A stretch of 64,000 bases of DNA from Paenibacillus sp. FJAT-29882. GTDB taxonomy: Bacteria; Bacillota; Bacilli; Bacillales; DSM-1321. A model generated the notes under the pieces. It did not search any database. It saw nothing but the letters and a program-made list of their open reading frames with translations, and was not told the DNA's origin. Of this stretch, positions 29,393-38,688 are shown one piece after another. The position numbers were made by a program, and so were the translations under genes. Position 1 is the first letter of the stretch. Each line of letters opens with the position of its first letter. Location: contig NZ_LMVB01000008.1 in NCBI RefSeq assembly GCF_001510645.1, forward strand, positions 1-64,000, written 5' to 3'.

Positions 29393-30712
29393 TTATTCAT
29401 TATTCTTACTTTCAGCTGACTTTTGGCTATCGGTTGTCTGAGTTTTACCAGCCTGCTCCAAAGCTTGCTGTTGCTCAGCCTCCAATTTCGCTTGTTCCTC
29501 TTGTTTTTCTTTATTCCGTTTTTCCTCTTCTTCCAGCCTTTTCGCTTCTTCTTCCTGCGCTTTTTGTTCTTGCTCGTATTCATTTAATTCAGTTTGAATT
29601 TTATCTAGCTCTTGCTGTTTTTCTTCGCTTTTCATCTCTTCATCTGCTTTAATTTCTTCACTATACTGAATCAGTGCAAGAATAATGATATCTCGATCTT
29701 CAAGTGAACGAGCGATTTCCAAAGCTTCCTTTGCCTCACCTCTACCAATATGGATCCAATATTGATAATATTGAGGGTCTGCCTGAAGACTAACTGTATT
29801 TCGAATCACTTCTTTTTGATCTTCATTTAGCGCTTCATTAATAATGTAAGATTGTGCAAGTTCATATTGAACGATCTGTGGCATGCCTTTAATTTTATAA
29901 TCTGATAAAGTATTGATTACCTGACTGTATTCTTTATTCAAAAAGTATTCCTGGCTATTAATGAAGGCAGCCTGTTTAGGTTGGCTAAAAATAAGTGAAT
30001 ACAAGCTATAAATCAGTGCCGGTAACAAAAAAATCAAAAGACCGAGAGAAACGAATCTAGTAATCTTCCATTCCTTTTTGGTTACTCGTACAAACTTCTT
30101 CTCTTGCATATCTAGCAATTTCATATTTTTTTGAATAATAGCCAAAAGCGCCTCTTCATTTTCTGTGTTCATGATTTCCGCTTCTTTGGGTGACAGCTCT
30201 AGTGTTTCATGAAACTTGAAATAGTGTAAAAAGGGATGCTTAGATACGACGGAAGCAGCCACAACGGCTTTTATTTCCTGCCAAAGTCTTTCCCGATCTT
30301 GTTCATAAGGAGGAATGCTCTCCATGACTCCATAATGTAAAAAATAGGGCGTTAAGCTTTCATCTGCTACAATATTTTCCGGACAGACGATCAAATGTAG
30401 CCGATGGAAGGGATGATTCATGATTTTTTTTAGGAGTTGAAAGGCAAAAACCCATCTGCTTTTTTCATCTTTACTTTGGATTTCGTTAAAGGATAAATAG
30501 GTTTGAGGCGATTGAAATACGAGGCTGAGTTCATCCTCTGTTAAGATAACCTCTTTATGTATAGAAGGGTCTATGTCTTTAATCATTTCCATTTCCGCTC
30601 GATCATTTAATTTGATTTTTTCCCTTTGAAAAATTAAATGAATAGAGTTATCTTCTCTCTTTAATACCGCTTCAAGCTGTTCTTCGAGATACGTTCGACT
30701 CTGTTCTGTCAT
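29393..30712 (-). CDS. essB: Type VII secretion protein EssB
   Basis: Membrane component of the type VIIb system (YukC), 439 residues. The cytoplasmic N-terminal pseudokinase domain (about 1-210) is followed by one transmembrane helix (about 215-238) and an extracytoplasmic helical domain. The last 70 residues are an extreme Glu/Gln/Lys coiled coil (EEEAKRLEEEEKRNKEKQEE), a low-complexity tail common in Bacillus homologues. It lies between esaB and essC in the canonical order. Confidence 0.93.
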   Translation of the reverse strand: MTEQSRTYLEEQLEAVLKREDNSIHLIFQREKIKLNDRAEMEMIKDIDPSIHKEVILTEDELSLVFQSPQTYLSFNEIQSKDEKSRWVFAFQLLKKIMNHPFHRLHLIVCPENIVADESLTPYFLHYGVMESIPPYEQDRERLWQEIKAVVAASVVSKHPFLHYFKFHETLELSPKEAEIMNTENEEALLAIIQKNMKLLDMQEKKFVRVTKKEWKITRFVSLGLLIFLLPALIYSLYSLIFSQPKQAAFINSQEYFLNKEYSQVINTLSDYKIKGMPQIVQYELAQSYIINEALNEDQKEVIRNTVSLQADPQYYQYWIHIGRGEAKEALEIARSLEDRDIIILALIQYSEEIKADEEMKSEEKQQELDKIQTELNEYEQEQKAQEEEAKRLEEEEKRNKEKQEEQAKLEAEQQQALEQAGKTQTTDSQKSAESKNNE

Positions 30713-30728
30713 GATTCAATGCTCCTTT

Positions 30729-30778
30729 ATAAAGTGAAATTTCAATCAGTGGGGGTTTTACTGCCCGTTAGATAAAAT
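30729..30778. repeat. Interspersed ~50-bp repeat, copy 2 (overlaps esaB 3' end)
   Basis: Matches the copy at 18469 through AAGTGAAATTTCAATCAGTG and GGGGGTTTTACTGCCCGTTA. It covers the end of esaB, supplying its last codons (Asn-Gly-Gln) and stop, and fills the esaB-essB gap. Its position inside an operon suggests a role in mRNA structure or a recent insertion. Confidence 0.75.
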
Positions 30779-31009
30779 TTCAAAACGATCCCCAGTGGTG
30801 ATTCCGTGCTCCACCAGCTTATCCGTTCCAGATAAGACAATTTGCTTGTTAGGTATCCGTACCCAATATCCCTCTCGCGGGGGTTCAGAGATGGCTTTAG
30901 CCTGCCAAACTATATCAATCAGTTTCTTAACAGAGTTATAGTTGGATAGACGGAGGTCGAAGCTGTCATTTCCATAATGTTTTAAATCGATTGTAACGAT
31001 AATATACAT
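30758..31009 (-). CDS. esaB: Ubiquitin-like type VII protein EsaB/YukD
   Basis: An 83-residue ubiquitin-fold protein, similar to YukD (MYIIVTIDLKHYG...DLRLSNYNSVKKLIDIVWQAK). The family regulates or assists type VIIb secretion. It ends EILSNGQ, about four residues longer than YukD as I remember it; these extra residues come from the interspersed repeat at 30729, which appears to have replaced the native stop. It follows esxA by about 77 bases. Confidence 0.9.
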   Translation of the reverse strand: MYIIVTIDLKHYGNDSFDLRLSNYNSVKKLIDIVWQAKAISEPPREGYWVRIPNKQIVLSGTDKLVEHGITTGDRFEILSNGQ

Positions 31010-31086
31010 TTTCTCACCTCATAGATGAAGGAGCGCCTTCATCTGGTGAAAATGGCGCTCCTACATACTTCATATTCAGATGGAAG

Positions 31087-31380
31087 TTACCCGCGAATCT
31101 GGCTAGCGATTTGGTTATCAGCATCAGCAAGAGCTCTCGCTGTGCTTTTAAGCTGCCGAGAAATATCCTCAAGTAAATTTTGCATTTGTACAAACGATGG
31201 TTTTAATGCATCGTATTGCTCACTAAATGCTCTGCTCGCTTCCCCTTCCCAAACACTTTCCAATTCACCAATCATCGTATTTAAGCGAGTAATCTGATCT
31301 CCTACCTGATTGCTTTCACTCGTATAACGGTTGGACATACTATCTAGTTCTGCAGGGGTAACACGAATAATTCCAGACAT
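31087..31380 (-). CDS. esxA: WXG100 secreted protein EsxA/YukE
   Basis: A 97-residue helix-turn-helix hairpin secretion substrate, with the defining WXG motif in LESVWEGEASRAF and the start MSGIIRVTPAELDSMSNRY typical of YukE. It forms a dimer exported by EssC and is needed for a working type VII system. It is the first gene of the operon; AAAAGGAGAGG precedes the ATG. The gap 31381-31906 upstream is AT-rich and shows no gene; the operon promoter must lie there. Confidence 0.94.
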   Translation of the reverse strand: MSGIIRVTPAELDSMSNRYTSESNQVGDQITRLNTMIGELESVWEGEASRAFSEQYDALKPSFVQMQNLLEDISRQLKSTARALADADNQIASQIRG

Positions 31381-31906
31381 GTAATCCTCTCCTTTTCAAT
31401 ACATTTACTATAATTGTAAAAATACAAACAGAAAAGGTCAATTCATTCCTTGGCCATATTAGAAAAAGAGGAATAATTACCCAATATCTCCACACCAAAC
31501 GAATAATATATGGATTCGCATAGGGTTTTTTTCCTTGTTTTTAAACAAAATTATTTCAAAAAAATAGATACTAAGACTTTTGCTCTTTGTAATCGGAAAT
31601 GGGTAATTTTATCTCTTTATTAAATTCCTCAAGAAATAAACTGAAATAGCCGCTTTACCCATTTGATTAGCTCACTTCACGAAGTGGATTCATTCGTTCA
31701 GCCCAATCTTTAATTTCTTTGTAAATCTCATTTACTTTATTATCTATAAAACGAGAATACTCTTATTACATCGAGTAGATCCCACCTACATTTGCAAAAA
31801 AACGGCTTGCTACGATCTTTCTCGGTTTAAAAAACTACTTGTATTTTCCTTCACAGCGTGGTAAATTTGGATAAATCGAATTTTTCAAATAACTGAATAC
31901 TCACAT

Positions 31907-32013
31907 TCTTATCAAGAGAGACGGAGGGATTGGCCCGATGATGTCTCAGCAACCAGCCGTGTTTCGGCAAGGTGCTAATTCCTATAGGTATAGAACATAC
32001 CTAGAAGATAAGA
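31907..32013 (+). promoter_or_regulatory. SAM-I (S-box) riboswitch
   Basis: The plus strand has the S-box landmarks: TTCTTATCAAGAGAG...GGAGGGA, GATG...CTCAGCAACC, GGTGCTAATTCC and closing TAAGAA pairing with TTCTTA (P1). S-adenosylmethionine binding favours the downstream terminator at 32035. Confidence 0.96.
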
Positions 32014-32034
32014 AGATCGTCTTCGTATTTTCGC

Positions 32035-32066
32035 GGGCCCTCTTCTTACTCGAGGGCCCTTTTATT
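32035..32066 (+). terminator. Terminator of the SAM riboswitch expression platform
   Basis: GGGCCCTC (32035-32042) pairs with GAGGGCCC (32052-32059), followed by TTTTATTTTT. It sits between the S-box aptamer and the YxjG/H-type gene. Confidence 0.9.
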
Positions 32067-32139
32067 TTTGTTTATTGGCAAAAAACTTGACCTAATTAAA
32101 CGCTTTATGAAAAATCTATAAAAGGAAGTAGGAAATAAC

Positions 32140-33258
32140 ATGACAAAATTAGCAGCGCAAGAAAGAGTAACGAATGTACCATTTAAAGCAGATCACGTCG
32201 GTAGCTTTTTACGACCAGAACGCCTTAAACAAGCACGTTTACAAAAGGACAACGGTGAAATTACAGCTGATGAATTACGAAAAATCGAGGACGAGGAAAT
32301 TATAAAGCTAGTTGAAAAGCAAAAAGAGGCTGGTCTTACAGCTGTTACTGATGGTGAATTTAGACGCGCTTGGTGGCATTTAGATTTTCTTTCAGGTTTT
32401 GATGGGGTTGTGTTTCATGAAACGAATGATGGCATTCAATTTAACGGTGTTAAAACGAGAGCGCACGGCATTAAGGTAACGGAAAAAATCGCATTTTCTG
32501 ATCATTATATGATTGATCATTATAAGTTCCTTCATAATATTGCAGGCGATGCTGTTGCAAAATTTGCCATACCAAGTCCCAATATGCTTTATTTCAGAGG
32601 AACACTAGAAACTGATGTTTACCGTACTCACGAAGAATTTTATGATGATTTAATTGCTGCCTATCAAGGGGTTATTCAAGCACTTTATGATGCCGGTTGC
32701 CGATACCTCCAATTAGATGATACGGCTTGGTCCCTATTCTTTTCTGAAAAAGGCAGAGAGCAAATCGCTAAGAGAGGGTCAGATCCTGCTACATTAGCAG
32801 AACTGTTTGCTAGAGGGATCAATGAATCCATCGCAAATAAGCCAGATGATATGATCATTACGATGCACATTTGCCGAGGCAATTTCAGATCGACATATTC
32901 ATCCACTGGTGGTTATGAAGATGCTTCTAAAACGATTTTCGGTGGATTAAATCTTGACGGTCTTTTCCTTGAATTTGATGATGATCGTTCAGGTGGTTTT
33001 GAACCGCTGCGTCATATAAATAGACCTGACCTTTCCGTTGTATTAGGCTTAATCACTTCTAAAAAAGGCGCATTGGAAGATCCCGAACGGATTAAGGAAA
33101 GAATCGCAGAAGCTTCAGAGTATGTTTCATTAGATCAAATCTGTTTGAGCCCACAATGCGGGTTTGCTTCAACAGAAGAAGGTAATGAACTGACAGAAGA
33201 AGAACAATGGGCAAAAGTACGCCACGTTGTGAATATTGCACAAGATGTTTGGAAATAA
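32140..33258 (+). CDS. YxjG/YxjH-type MetE-like methionine synthase
   Basis: A 372-residue single-domain relative of the C-terminal half of cobalamin-independent methionine synthase, thought to methylate homocysteine to methionine. The expected zinc/homocysteine ligands are visible: HxC in TMHICRGN and a second Cys near the end in SPQCGF. DHVGSFLRP at 18-26 is the family's N-terminal signature. The gene is controlled by a SAM-I riboswitch and followed by a strong terminator, so it is monocistronic. B. subtilis YxjG and YxjH are also S-box regulated. The methyl donor of this short form is not certain. Confidence 0.9.
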   Translation: MTKLAAQERVTNVPFKADHVGSFLRPERLKQARLQKDNGEITADELRKIEDEEIIKLVEKQKEAGLTAVTDGEFRRAWWHLDFLSGFDGVVFHETNDGIQFNGVKTRAHGIKVTEKIAFSDHYMIDHYKFLHNIAGDAVAKFAIPSPNMLYFRGTLETDVYRTHEEFYDDLIAAYQGVIQALYDAGCRYLQLDDTAWSLFFSEKGREQIAKRGSDPATLAELFARGINESIANKPDDMIITMHICRGNFRSTYSSTGGYEDASKTIFGGLNLDGLFLEFDDDRSGGFEPLRHINRPDLSVVLGLITSKKGALEDPERIKERIAEASEYVSLDQICLSPQCGFASTEEGNELTEEEQWAKVRHVVNIAQDVWK

Positions 33259-33395
33259 CCAAAAAAAATAGTCCTAATCAATCTATAGATCCATCTTCGC
33301 CAGGTAGTAAAGTACAATTTAATAAAGCACTACTATATATGTCGAGGTACTCTGCTGTTTTTCTTGCAATTGTAATGAATACTTATATTTCCAAT

Positions 33396-33440
33396 AAGAA
33401 GAGCCTTCGTGTATTTTGTAAACTCACGAAGGCTCTTCTT
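33396..33440 (+). terminator. Terminator after the methionine synthase gene
   Basis: A perfect 16-bp inverted repeat (33396-33411 with 33425-33440) is followed by TTTAATTT. It may work in both directions because the GH25 gene converges on it. Confidence 0.9.
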
Positions 33441-33493
33441 TAATTTAAGGTATCAAAAAAATCATCAAGCACCTTGAGACATAATAGTTTTAA

Positions 33494-34291
33494 CTACTTA
33501 TCCAGCAATTTTAATCGATCTAGGATAACCGCCAATTGTGCCCTTGTGACTGGTTCATTCGGCTTCATTGAACCATCTCCATAGCCCATTAGAATTCCTG
33601 CCTTTTTTGCTTTTTCTAAAGACTTTTCGGCCCAATGTCCTGTAATATCATCGATATGATCTACCACTATAACACTCTCCTTTTGATCAATACCTATAAA
33701 CCACTCGATTGATTTATTGCCATATAAAACATTTAGATCAAGATCCCCTTCATACCAGCTAACTTTCCCAACTGACGTGTATTGCCAAATGTCACAAGGA
33801 TAATCAGGTTGTGTTTGCCTTGATCCATTATTTGACCCATATCTTGGCAGCCATAAGAAATCCGTTTTCACTTTATCCATAGAGTATGGTTTGTAAAAGT
33901 GATGTCCGGTATATAATCCCGTTTTCCATCCAGCTGCTTTACAAACATCAATAAATGCTTGCGTGGCAGGTACCATTTGTGCATCGGTGGCAGTCGTTTT
34001 TTCTTCTACATCTACAACTAGAAATTTAGCATCTTGATCAATGCGATTTAGAAAATCATTGGCTTCTACCTTTGCATCATTCACACTAACAAAGTGAGCA
34101 TATGCATAATGGCCAAATGGGATACCGTATCTTTTACAATTTGCTACGTGATTTTTATATTCCCTATCAATTATTCTAGATCCGTGCTGGACCCGAATGA
34201 TCATAAAAGCAACTTCTTGAGCAGCCTTTTCCCAATTAATTTTATTTGAAGGTTGATAGTGTGAAATGTCTACAATTTGACTTTTAGCCAT
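33494..34291 (-). CDS. GH25 lysozyme-like protein with one SLH repeat
   Basis: A 265-residue protein. Residues 1-190 are a glycoside hydrolase family 25 muramidase domain: the N-terminal IVDISHYQ carries the first catalytic Asp, and FLVVDVEEK the second acidic pair. The C-terminal 45 residues (ITGHWAEKSLEKAKKAGILM...EPVTRAQLAVIL) form a single S-layer homology repeat. There is no signal peptide, which is typical of phage endolysins and unusual for an SLH protein. AAAGGAGGGG precedes the ATG. It could be a stray endolysin left from a prophage; no other phage genes are adjacent. Confidence 0.88.
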   Translation of the reverse strand: MAKSQIVDISHYQPSNKINWEKAAQEVAFMIIRVQHGSRIIDREYKNHVANCKRYGIPFGHYAYAHFVSVNDAKVEANDFLNRIDQDAKFLVVDVEEKTTATDAQMVPATQAFIDVCKAAGWKTGLYTGHHFYKPYSMDKVKTDFLWLPRYGSNNGSRQTQPDYPCDIWQYTSVGKVSWYEGDLDLNVLYGNKSIEWFIGIDQKESVIVVDHIDDITGHWAEKSLEKAKKAGILMGYGDGSMKPNEPVTRAQLAVILDRLKLLDK

Positions 34292-34429
34292 CGCTCGTCC
34301 CCTCCTTTTTAATAATTTATTCGAAAAAAAACCAATCGATTGGACAGCTCACTCACTTATGATCATTTTTCTTAGACTAACCAGGAAGCATGTTTTCCTA
34401 TACACATCAGCTACTAGTAACAACCATAA

Positions 34430-34451
34430 ATACATACAGTCCTGTATGTAT
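34430..34451. promoter_or_regulatory. 22-bp palindrome (possible repressor operator)
   Basis: ATACATACAG and CTGTATGTAT are perfect inverted halves around a two-base centre. The form fits a TetR-type operator, but no regulator or obvious target promoter is adjacent. The surrounding gap 34292-34660 otherwise shows only a short GGGC/GCCC hairpin near 34490. Confidence 0.4.
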
Positions 34452-34666
34452 TCTCTAAGATTTTAACAGCAATGGTAGGCATGAAAAAAAGGGCTGGCAG
34501 ATGCCCTCCTGGTTATGTATAAACATCCATTTTCATCATTATTACTTAAATTAAGGAGTGCATAATCAAAAGTCACTGTAACTGTTGTAACACTCCCAAC
34601 ATTCACATTCTATAATACTTTTTTGTAATTTCCGTACCAATATTAAAGTTTTTTATTCAAAAAAAG

Positions 34667-34700
34667 AAGACGCCATCCGAAAAACATTGGATAGCGTCTT
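34667..34700 (-). terminator. Terminator of the SDR gene
   Basis: AAGACGCCATCC pairs with GGATAGCGTCTT with one mismatch, followed on the minus strand by CTTTTTTTG. It lies just after the SDR stop codon. Confidence 0.85.
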
Positions 34701-34712
34701 GTTATAGTTCTA

Positions 34713-35429
34713 TTAAGGATTCGTTGACCAAAGTCCAGCATGTTTTAATACAACACGTGGATGTAGTTTAAGCTGTGCAACCATTAAGTCTGCTAAATCT
34801 TCCGCTTGCATCACTTTTTCTGGATTGCCGTCTGTTAAATTTAGCTCTACAGCCATATCTGTTGCAACGGTACTTGGCGTTAATGTTGTAACACGAATAT
34901 TTTTCTTACGCACTTCTAGCATTAATGACTCACTTAGTCCGATCACTGCGGCTTTTGAAGCCGAGTATGCACTTGTAATGGGTGCACCTTTTTGTCCAGC
35001 TGTTGATGAGATATTAATGATGTCACCTGTGTTACGCTCGATCATTTCTGGTAATACCGCACGTGTTGTGTAGTATACACCTTTGACGTTAACATCGATA
35101 ATATTTGTCCACTCTTCAGGTGTTAAGTCCATGAAGCCACCGAATTTTGAAATACCAGCATTGTTTACTAAAATATCAATTGCACCAAGCTCTCCACGAA
35201 TTGATTCAACCGCTGTCGTGATCGAGTCTAAATCCGCTACATTTGCGCAAGCGTATGCTACCTTCACATCATACTGTTTTAGTTCCTCTGCTACTTGTTG
35301 TAAATTTTCAAGCGTACGTCCAACAAGACCTACGTGAATACCTTCTTTGGCAAAAGCTATTGCTGTTGCACGTCCAATTCCACGCCCTGCGCCTGTAATT
35401 AACGCTACTTTTCCTGTGATCGTTTGCAT
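34713..35429 (-). CDS. Short-chain dehydrogenase/reductase (YoxD type)
   Basis: A 238-residue classical SDR with the Rossmann motif [10 protein letters not shown] near residue 13, NNAG, the catalytic Ser in ISSTAGQKG and the YSASK Tyr/Lys pair. It is closely similar to B. subtilis YoxD along its whole length, including the C-terminal AGLWSTNP. It is annotated in related genomes as a 3-ketoacyl-ACP-reductase-like enzyme, but the substrate is unknown. It is monocistronic with its own terminator. Confidence 0.9.
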   Translation of the reverse strand: MQTITGKVALITGAGRGIGRATAIAFAKEGIHVGLVGRTLENLQQVAEELKQYDVKVAYACANVADLDSITTAVESIRGELGAIDILVNNAGISKFGGFMDLTPEEWTNIIDVNVKGVYYTTRAVLPEMIERNTGDIINISSTAGQKGAPITSAYSASKAAVIGLSESLMLEVRKKNIRVTTLTPSTVATDMAVELNLTDGNPEKVMQAEDLADLMVAQLKLHPRVVLKHAGLWSTNP

Positions 35430-35619
35430 GTTTTCCGCTCCTTTACTTTAGATGAGATCGTTTTATTGTAACCTTTTTTGAAATGAATTGTAGGTAAACA
35501 CATTTTATTAATTAAGTAGTTACTATTATTTTGGCACATCATTCTTCTAAATAGAGAATTACGTTTCTTTATATGAAAGCTTAATTAACATATAGCAGAT
35601 GCTCAGAAGATTTTCAACT

Positions 35620-36278
35620 TCATTGCTTCGTTGTATCTATATATTTATCTGGTATTATTCGATAATTCTCATGATCTACTTTATCCCACTCAGTCTTTTT
35701 GAATTTATGGTGCTTGAGACTTTGATTCATAGACACTTTATCGAATAATCGGAAACCCTACTCAGCCGCCCAACTTTGGAAATAGTTATGCTCGGGTGAG
35801 AAGAGCTTTGATAGACTTCAAGAAAGTGCTCAAATCCAGGTGGACCATCTACATCCTCCGGCGGTGCTTCTCCTGCCCAATCGAGCACGGTTGGGAAACC
35901 AAAATAATAATCCTCCACGACTTCTTCTAGCTTCACATGAATGCGCCAATCATCACCGAAATCATACACATATAAAAATTCACCCAAGCGTTCCAAATAA
36001 GTATCAATTTTTATACGTGTTGGCTGCTTCACCGCAATTCCTTTATACGATTTGCTTTTCGCTTCATCTATTCGTTGTACATTATTCGTTACAACAACAT
36101 CATCTAGCTGAAACCCGAACAAATGAATAGGCTCATACGGATATCCACTCTGAAAATTCGTTACATTTTGAATAACATCATGCAAACGATTAAATGTAAT
36201 CCCACCTGGTACAATTACTTTTCTCAACACAACTGGCTCAATATTTTCAAATTGAAATGTTAAGATGTAGGATTTCAT
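35620..36278 (-). pseudogene. pRiA4b ORF-3-like protein, frameshifted near the C terminus
   Basis: The first 160 residues match the plasmid pRiA4b ORF-3 family (KSYILTFQFENIEPVVLRKV, YDFGDDWRIHV, EDVDGPPGFEHFLEV). As it stands the frame ends at 35727 with an unrelated tail. A one-base deletion just after ...SSHP moves the true continuation into another frame, which reads EHNYFQSWAAE-stop-GFRLFDKVSMN and runs to a stop at 35620. Restoring one base gives 220 codons with a single in-frame TAG. So the gene has one frameshift and one nonsense change and is probably inactive. The family is widespread in accessory DNA and of unknown function. Confidence 0.8.
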
Positions 36279-36330
36279 AGAGAACCTTCTTTTTTCTTTT
36301 CTACTCGTTCTAGCTTTCCTATCATGAAGC

Positions 36331-37107
36331 CTATTTAGATATCTTGCCTTTTTCTCTTGTTTTCACTAAAAAATACGCATTAATCCAGGAGGCAATTGGA
36401 ATAATCAGAGCTATCCCCATTCCAGCACAAAGTATAGTTATCATCTCAGCACTAAATACTTTTGAATTTACGATTTCTCCAACCGAATAAGATAAATCTT
36501 TAAACCATAGAAGCAATCCCATATAGCCCCCAAAGAAGGCAAAAAATAACGTATTCGTATTTGTTCCTAAGATATCCTTCCCAATACTTAACCCAGATGC
36601 GAATAAATCTTTCCTACTAATTAATGGATTATGATAAAATATCTCGCGCATGGGAGACGTAATAGAAATGGCAACATCAGTAATGGCACCAATCGTACTC
36701 ATAATAATCACGGAAGCTCCAATTTTAACAAAATCTACACCTATATAAAGCGAAAATATGCTAAGCTCCTCTATTTCTTCTTCACCAAACCCCTGAATCA
36801 TAGCATTTTCTGTCACGATGACAATAAAAGAAAGTAAAATAATAATCGTGATAATAGTAGAAATGAATGCAGTAGTTGTTTTACTGTTTACTTCATTGAT
36901 ATAAAATAGATTAATACAACTAATCACTGCACAAGCAATCAATGTTAAGATAATCGGATCAGCATTTGGATCTGTCATAAACAGTATAGTAAGAAGTAGC
37001 ACACCAAAGTTTAAGAATAAAGAAATAAAAGACCGTGCTCCTTTTTTTCCACCAATAAGTATCATCAGTATAAATAAAATAGCTGCCAGCCACACTAATA
37101 CAGTCAT
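36331..37107 (-). CDS. YibE/F family membrane protein, second gene of pair
   Basis: A 258-residue polytopic membrane protein with about seven hydrophobic segments and the family motif IGAITDVAISITSPMREI, which recurs in the neighbouring paralogue as LGAVMDVAITMSSSIFGL. YibE/F proteins are found in pairs in Firmicutes and have no settled function, though transport has been proposed. Its start overlaps the upstream paralogue by four bases, so the two are probably made together as one complex. Confidence 0.82.
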   Translation of the reverse strand: MTVLVWLAAILFILMILIGGKKGARSFISLFLNFGVLLLTILFMTDPNADPIILTLIACAVISCINLFYINEVNSKTTTAFISTIITIIILLSFIVIVTENAMIQGFGEEEIEELSIFSLYIGVDFVKIGASVIIMSTIGAITDVAISITSPMREIFYHNPLISRKDLFASGLSIGKDILGTNTNTLFFAFFGGYMGLLLWFKDLSYSVGEIVNSKVFSAEMITILCAGMGIALIIPIASWINAYFLVKTREKGKISK

Positions 37108-38243
37108 GATCTTGCCTTCTTTCGATTAACAAAATAAATAGACGTATACAGACCGATCGGAATCGCTAACACAATTCCAATACCACCAGCTAAGGCTCGA
37201 GCCAACTCCAATGAAAGGTTCATAGAAAGGGTAAACGCCAATGGAGAAGCATTCTTGAAATACAAAATAAGCATTGGAATGGAACCACTTATGTATGCAA
37301 AAAATAATATATTCGTCATCGTTCCCATAATGTCTTTGCCAATATCCAATCCTGAAGTTTTAAGTGCTTTGATTGATATGTTGTTATTCTGTTCATACAA
37401 CCCAAAGATAGATGATGACATTGTAATAGCTACATCCATTACAGCTCCTAAAGACCCGATGAATACCCCCGCCATAAATACCATTTGATAAGGACGAGTA
37501 AGGAATTGCATCTCTTCATAACGAAGGCCTTTTCCAGAAGTTAACCATATAACAAGATAGGTAATGAACAGTGAGATAAAAGTTCCTAGCAAGGTCGCAA
37601 TAATAGCTGCATATGTTTTTTCATTAAAACCGTTAACAAGTAACAAAGAAATGGCAGTAAATAAAATAACACTTATACCACAAATCAATACCAAACTCGT
37701 TTCTGGGTTATACAAATAGACATCCAATGCATAAGATAATAAAACCGCATTGACTGCCAAACTTATAATAGAAAATAGCCCTTGTTTTTTTCCAACGATA
37801 AGTAAAATAAAGATAAAAATCCAAGCTATAAATAAAACGTATTTATCACGTTTTACGTCTTTTATGGCGCCAGTTAAATCTGCATTTTCTTCTGTATTCG
37901 TATCAATAGAAACAAACAATTCATTTCCAACACGGTATTCTTGATCATAAGCTCCGGATGATGAATATTCATTCTTTAAATGGATAAGCTGTCCTTTATT
38001 TTCTCCATTTTTTATTTCAGCTATTATACGCTGTGTGAATAGATGATCTTTATTATTATGTATATCAATCATTTCAGATGTATCTTCCAGATTGATTTTG
38101 ATGACTTTGGCTATTGGGCGTTCATAAAACGAATCATTGTGATTAATAAAAAAAACAGAGGCGGCAAAACAAAGTCCTATTATGGTGTACAAAACTATTT
38201 TTTTGTAAGACATTTTTGTAAACTTGTTTACGATAACATTCAA
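37104..38243 (-). CDS. YibE/F family membrane protein, first gene of pair
   Basis: A 379-residue protein: N-terminal helix, an extracytoplasmic beta-rich domain (about 40-120), then seven or so hydrophobic segments with the GAVMDVAITMSSSI family motif. Translation probably starts at a TTG eight bases after GGAGG; an ATG ten codons later lacks such a site. It overlaps the following paralogue by four bases. An interspersed repeat copy lies just upstream at 38280. Confidence 0.82.
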   Translation of the reverse strand: MNVIVNKFTKMSYKKIVLYTIIGLCFAASVFFINHNDSFYERPIAKVIKINLEDTSEMIDIHNNKDHLFTQRIIAEIKNGENKGQLIHLKNEYSSSGAYDQEYRVGNELFVSIDTNTEENADLTGAIKDVKRDKYVLFIAWIFIFILLIVGKKQGLFSIISLAVNAVLLSYALDVYLYNPETSLVLICGISVILFTAISLLLVNGFNEKTYAAIIATLLGTFISLFITYLVIWLTSGKGLRYEEMQFLTRPYQMVFMAGVFIGSLGAVMDVAITMSSSIFGLYEQNNNISIKALKTSGLDIGKDIMGTMTNILFFAYISGSIPMLILYFKNASPLAFTLSMNLSLELARALAGGIGIVLAIPIGLYTSIYFVNRKKARS

Positions 38244-38279
38244 AAAAAAACCTCCAACTATCAGGATGGAACCCAGTGT

Positions 38280-38327
38280 ATAAAGTGAAACTTCAATCAG
38301 CGGTACCCGTTAATGCGGAGTAAAATT
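38280..38327. repeat. Interspersed ~50-bp repeat, copy 3 (shortened)
   Basis: TAAAGTGAAACTTCAATCAG and CCCGTTAATGCGGAGTAAAA match the copies at 18469 and 30729, but the central GGGGGTTTTACTG is reduced to CGGTA. Intergenic, upstream of the YibE/F pair. Confidence 0.65.
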
Positions 38328-38581
38328 TAAATATAGTTTTTAGGGACCAATTGAAATTTTTCATATTTTTTTCAAAAAAGTGCATGATTCTTAGCGTCAG
38401 GGTGTCGCCAGCACAGGATTCTCACCTAACGATTGTAGTCAGTTAATAATGGCATTAGAATAACAGGAATGTATTTTAACAGTCAAGAAAACCTCTCCTA
38501 ATTCGTCTTATTATTATGGCTTGGTTTGCATGCATCGATACGTTCCTGCCACATCACTTGTCATTCATTTCGTGTCAAAAA

Positions 38582-38641
38582 AACTCCTAACCCTTTCAGT
38601 GTTATGATGATTATCACTTAACACTGAAAGGGTTAGGAGTT
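38582..38641. repeat. Perfect 23-bp inverted repeat
   Basis: 38582-38604 is the exact reverse complement of 38619-38641, around a 14-base loop. The arms contain CTCCTAACCCTTTCAGTG. No T-run follows directly, so it is not a simple terminator. No gene lies in 38330-38799; this and the next inverted repeat are the only structures I see there. Confidence 0.8.
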
Positions 38642-38688
38642 GGATATATTTGTAATTCACGAACAAGTGACTGACAATATGAATGAGA

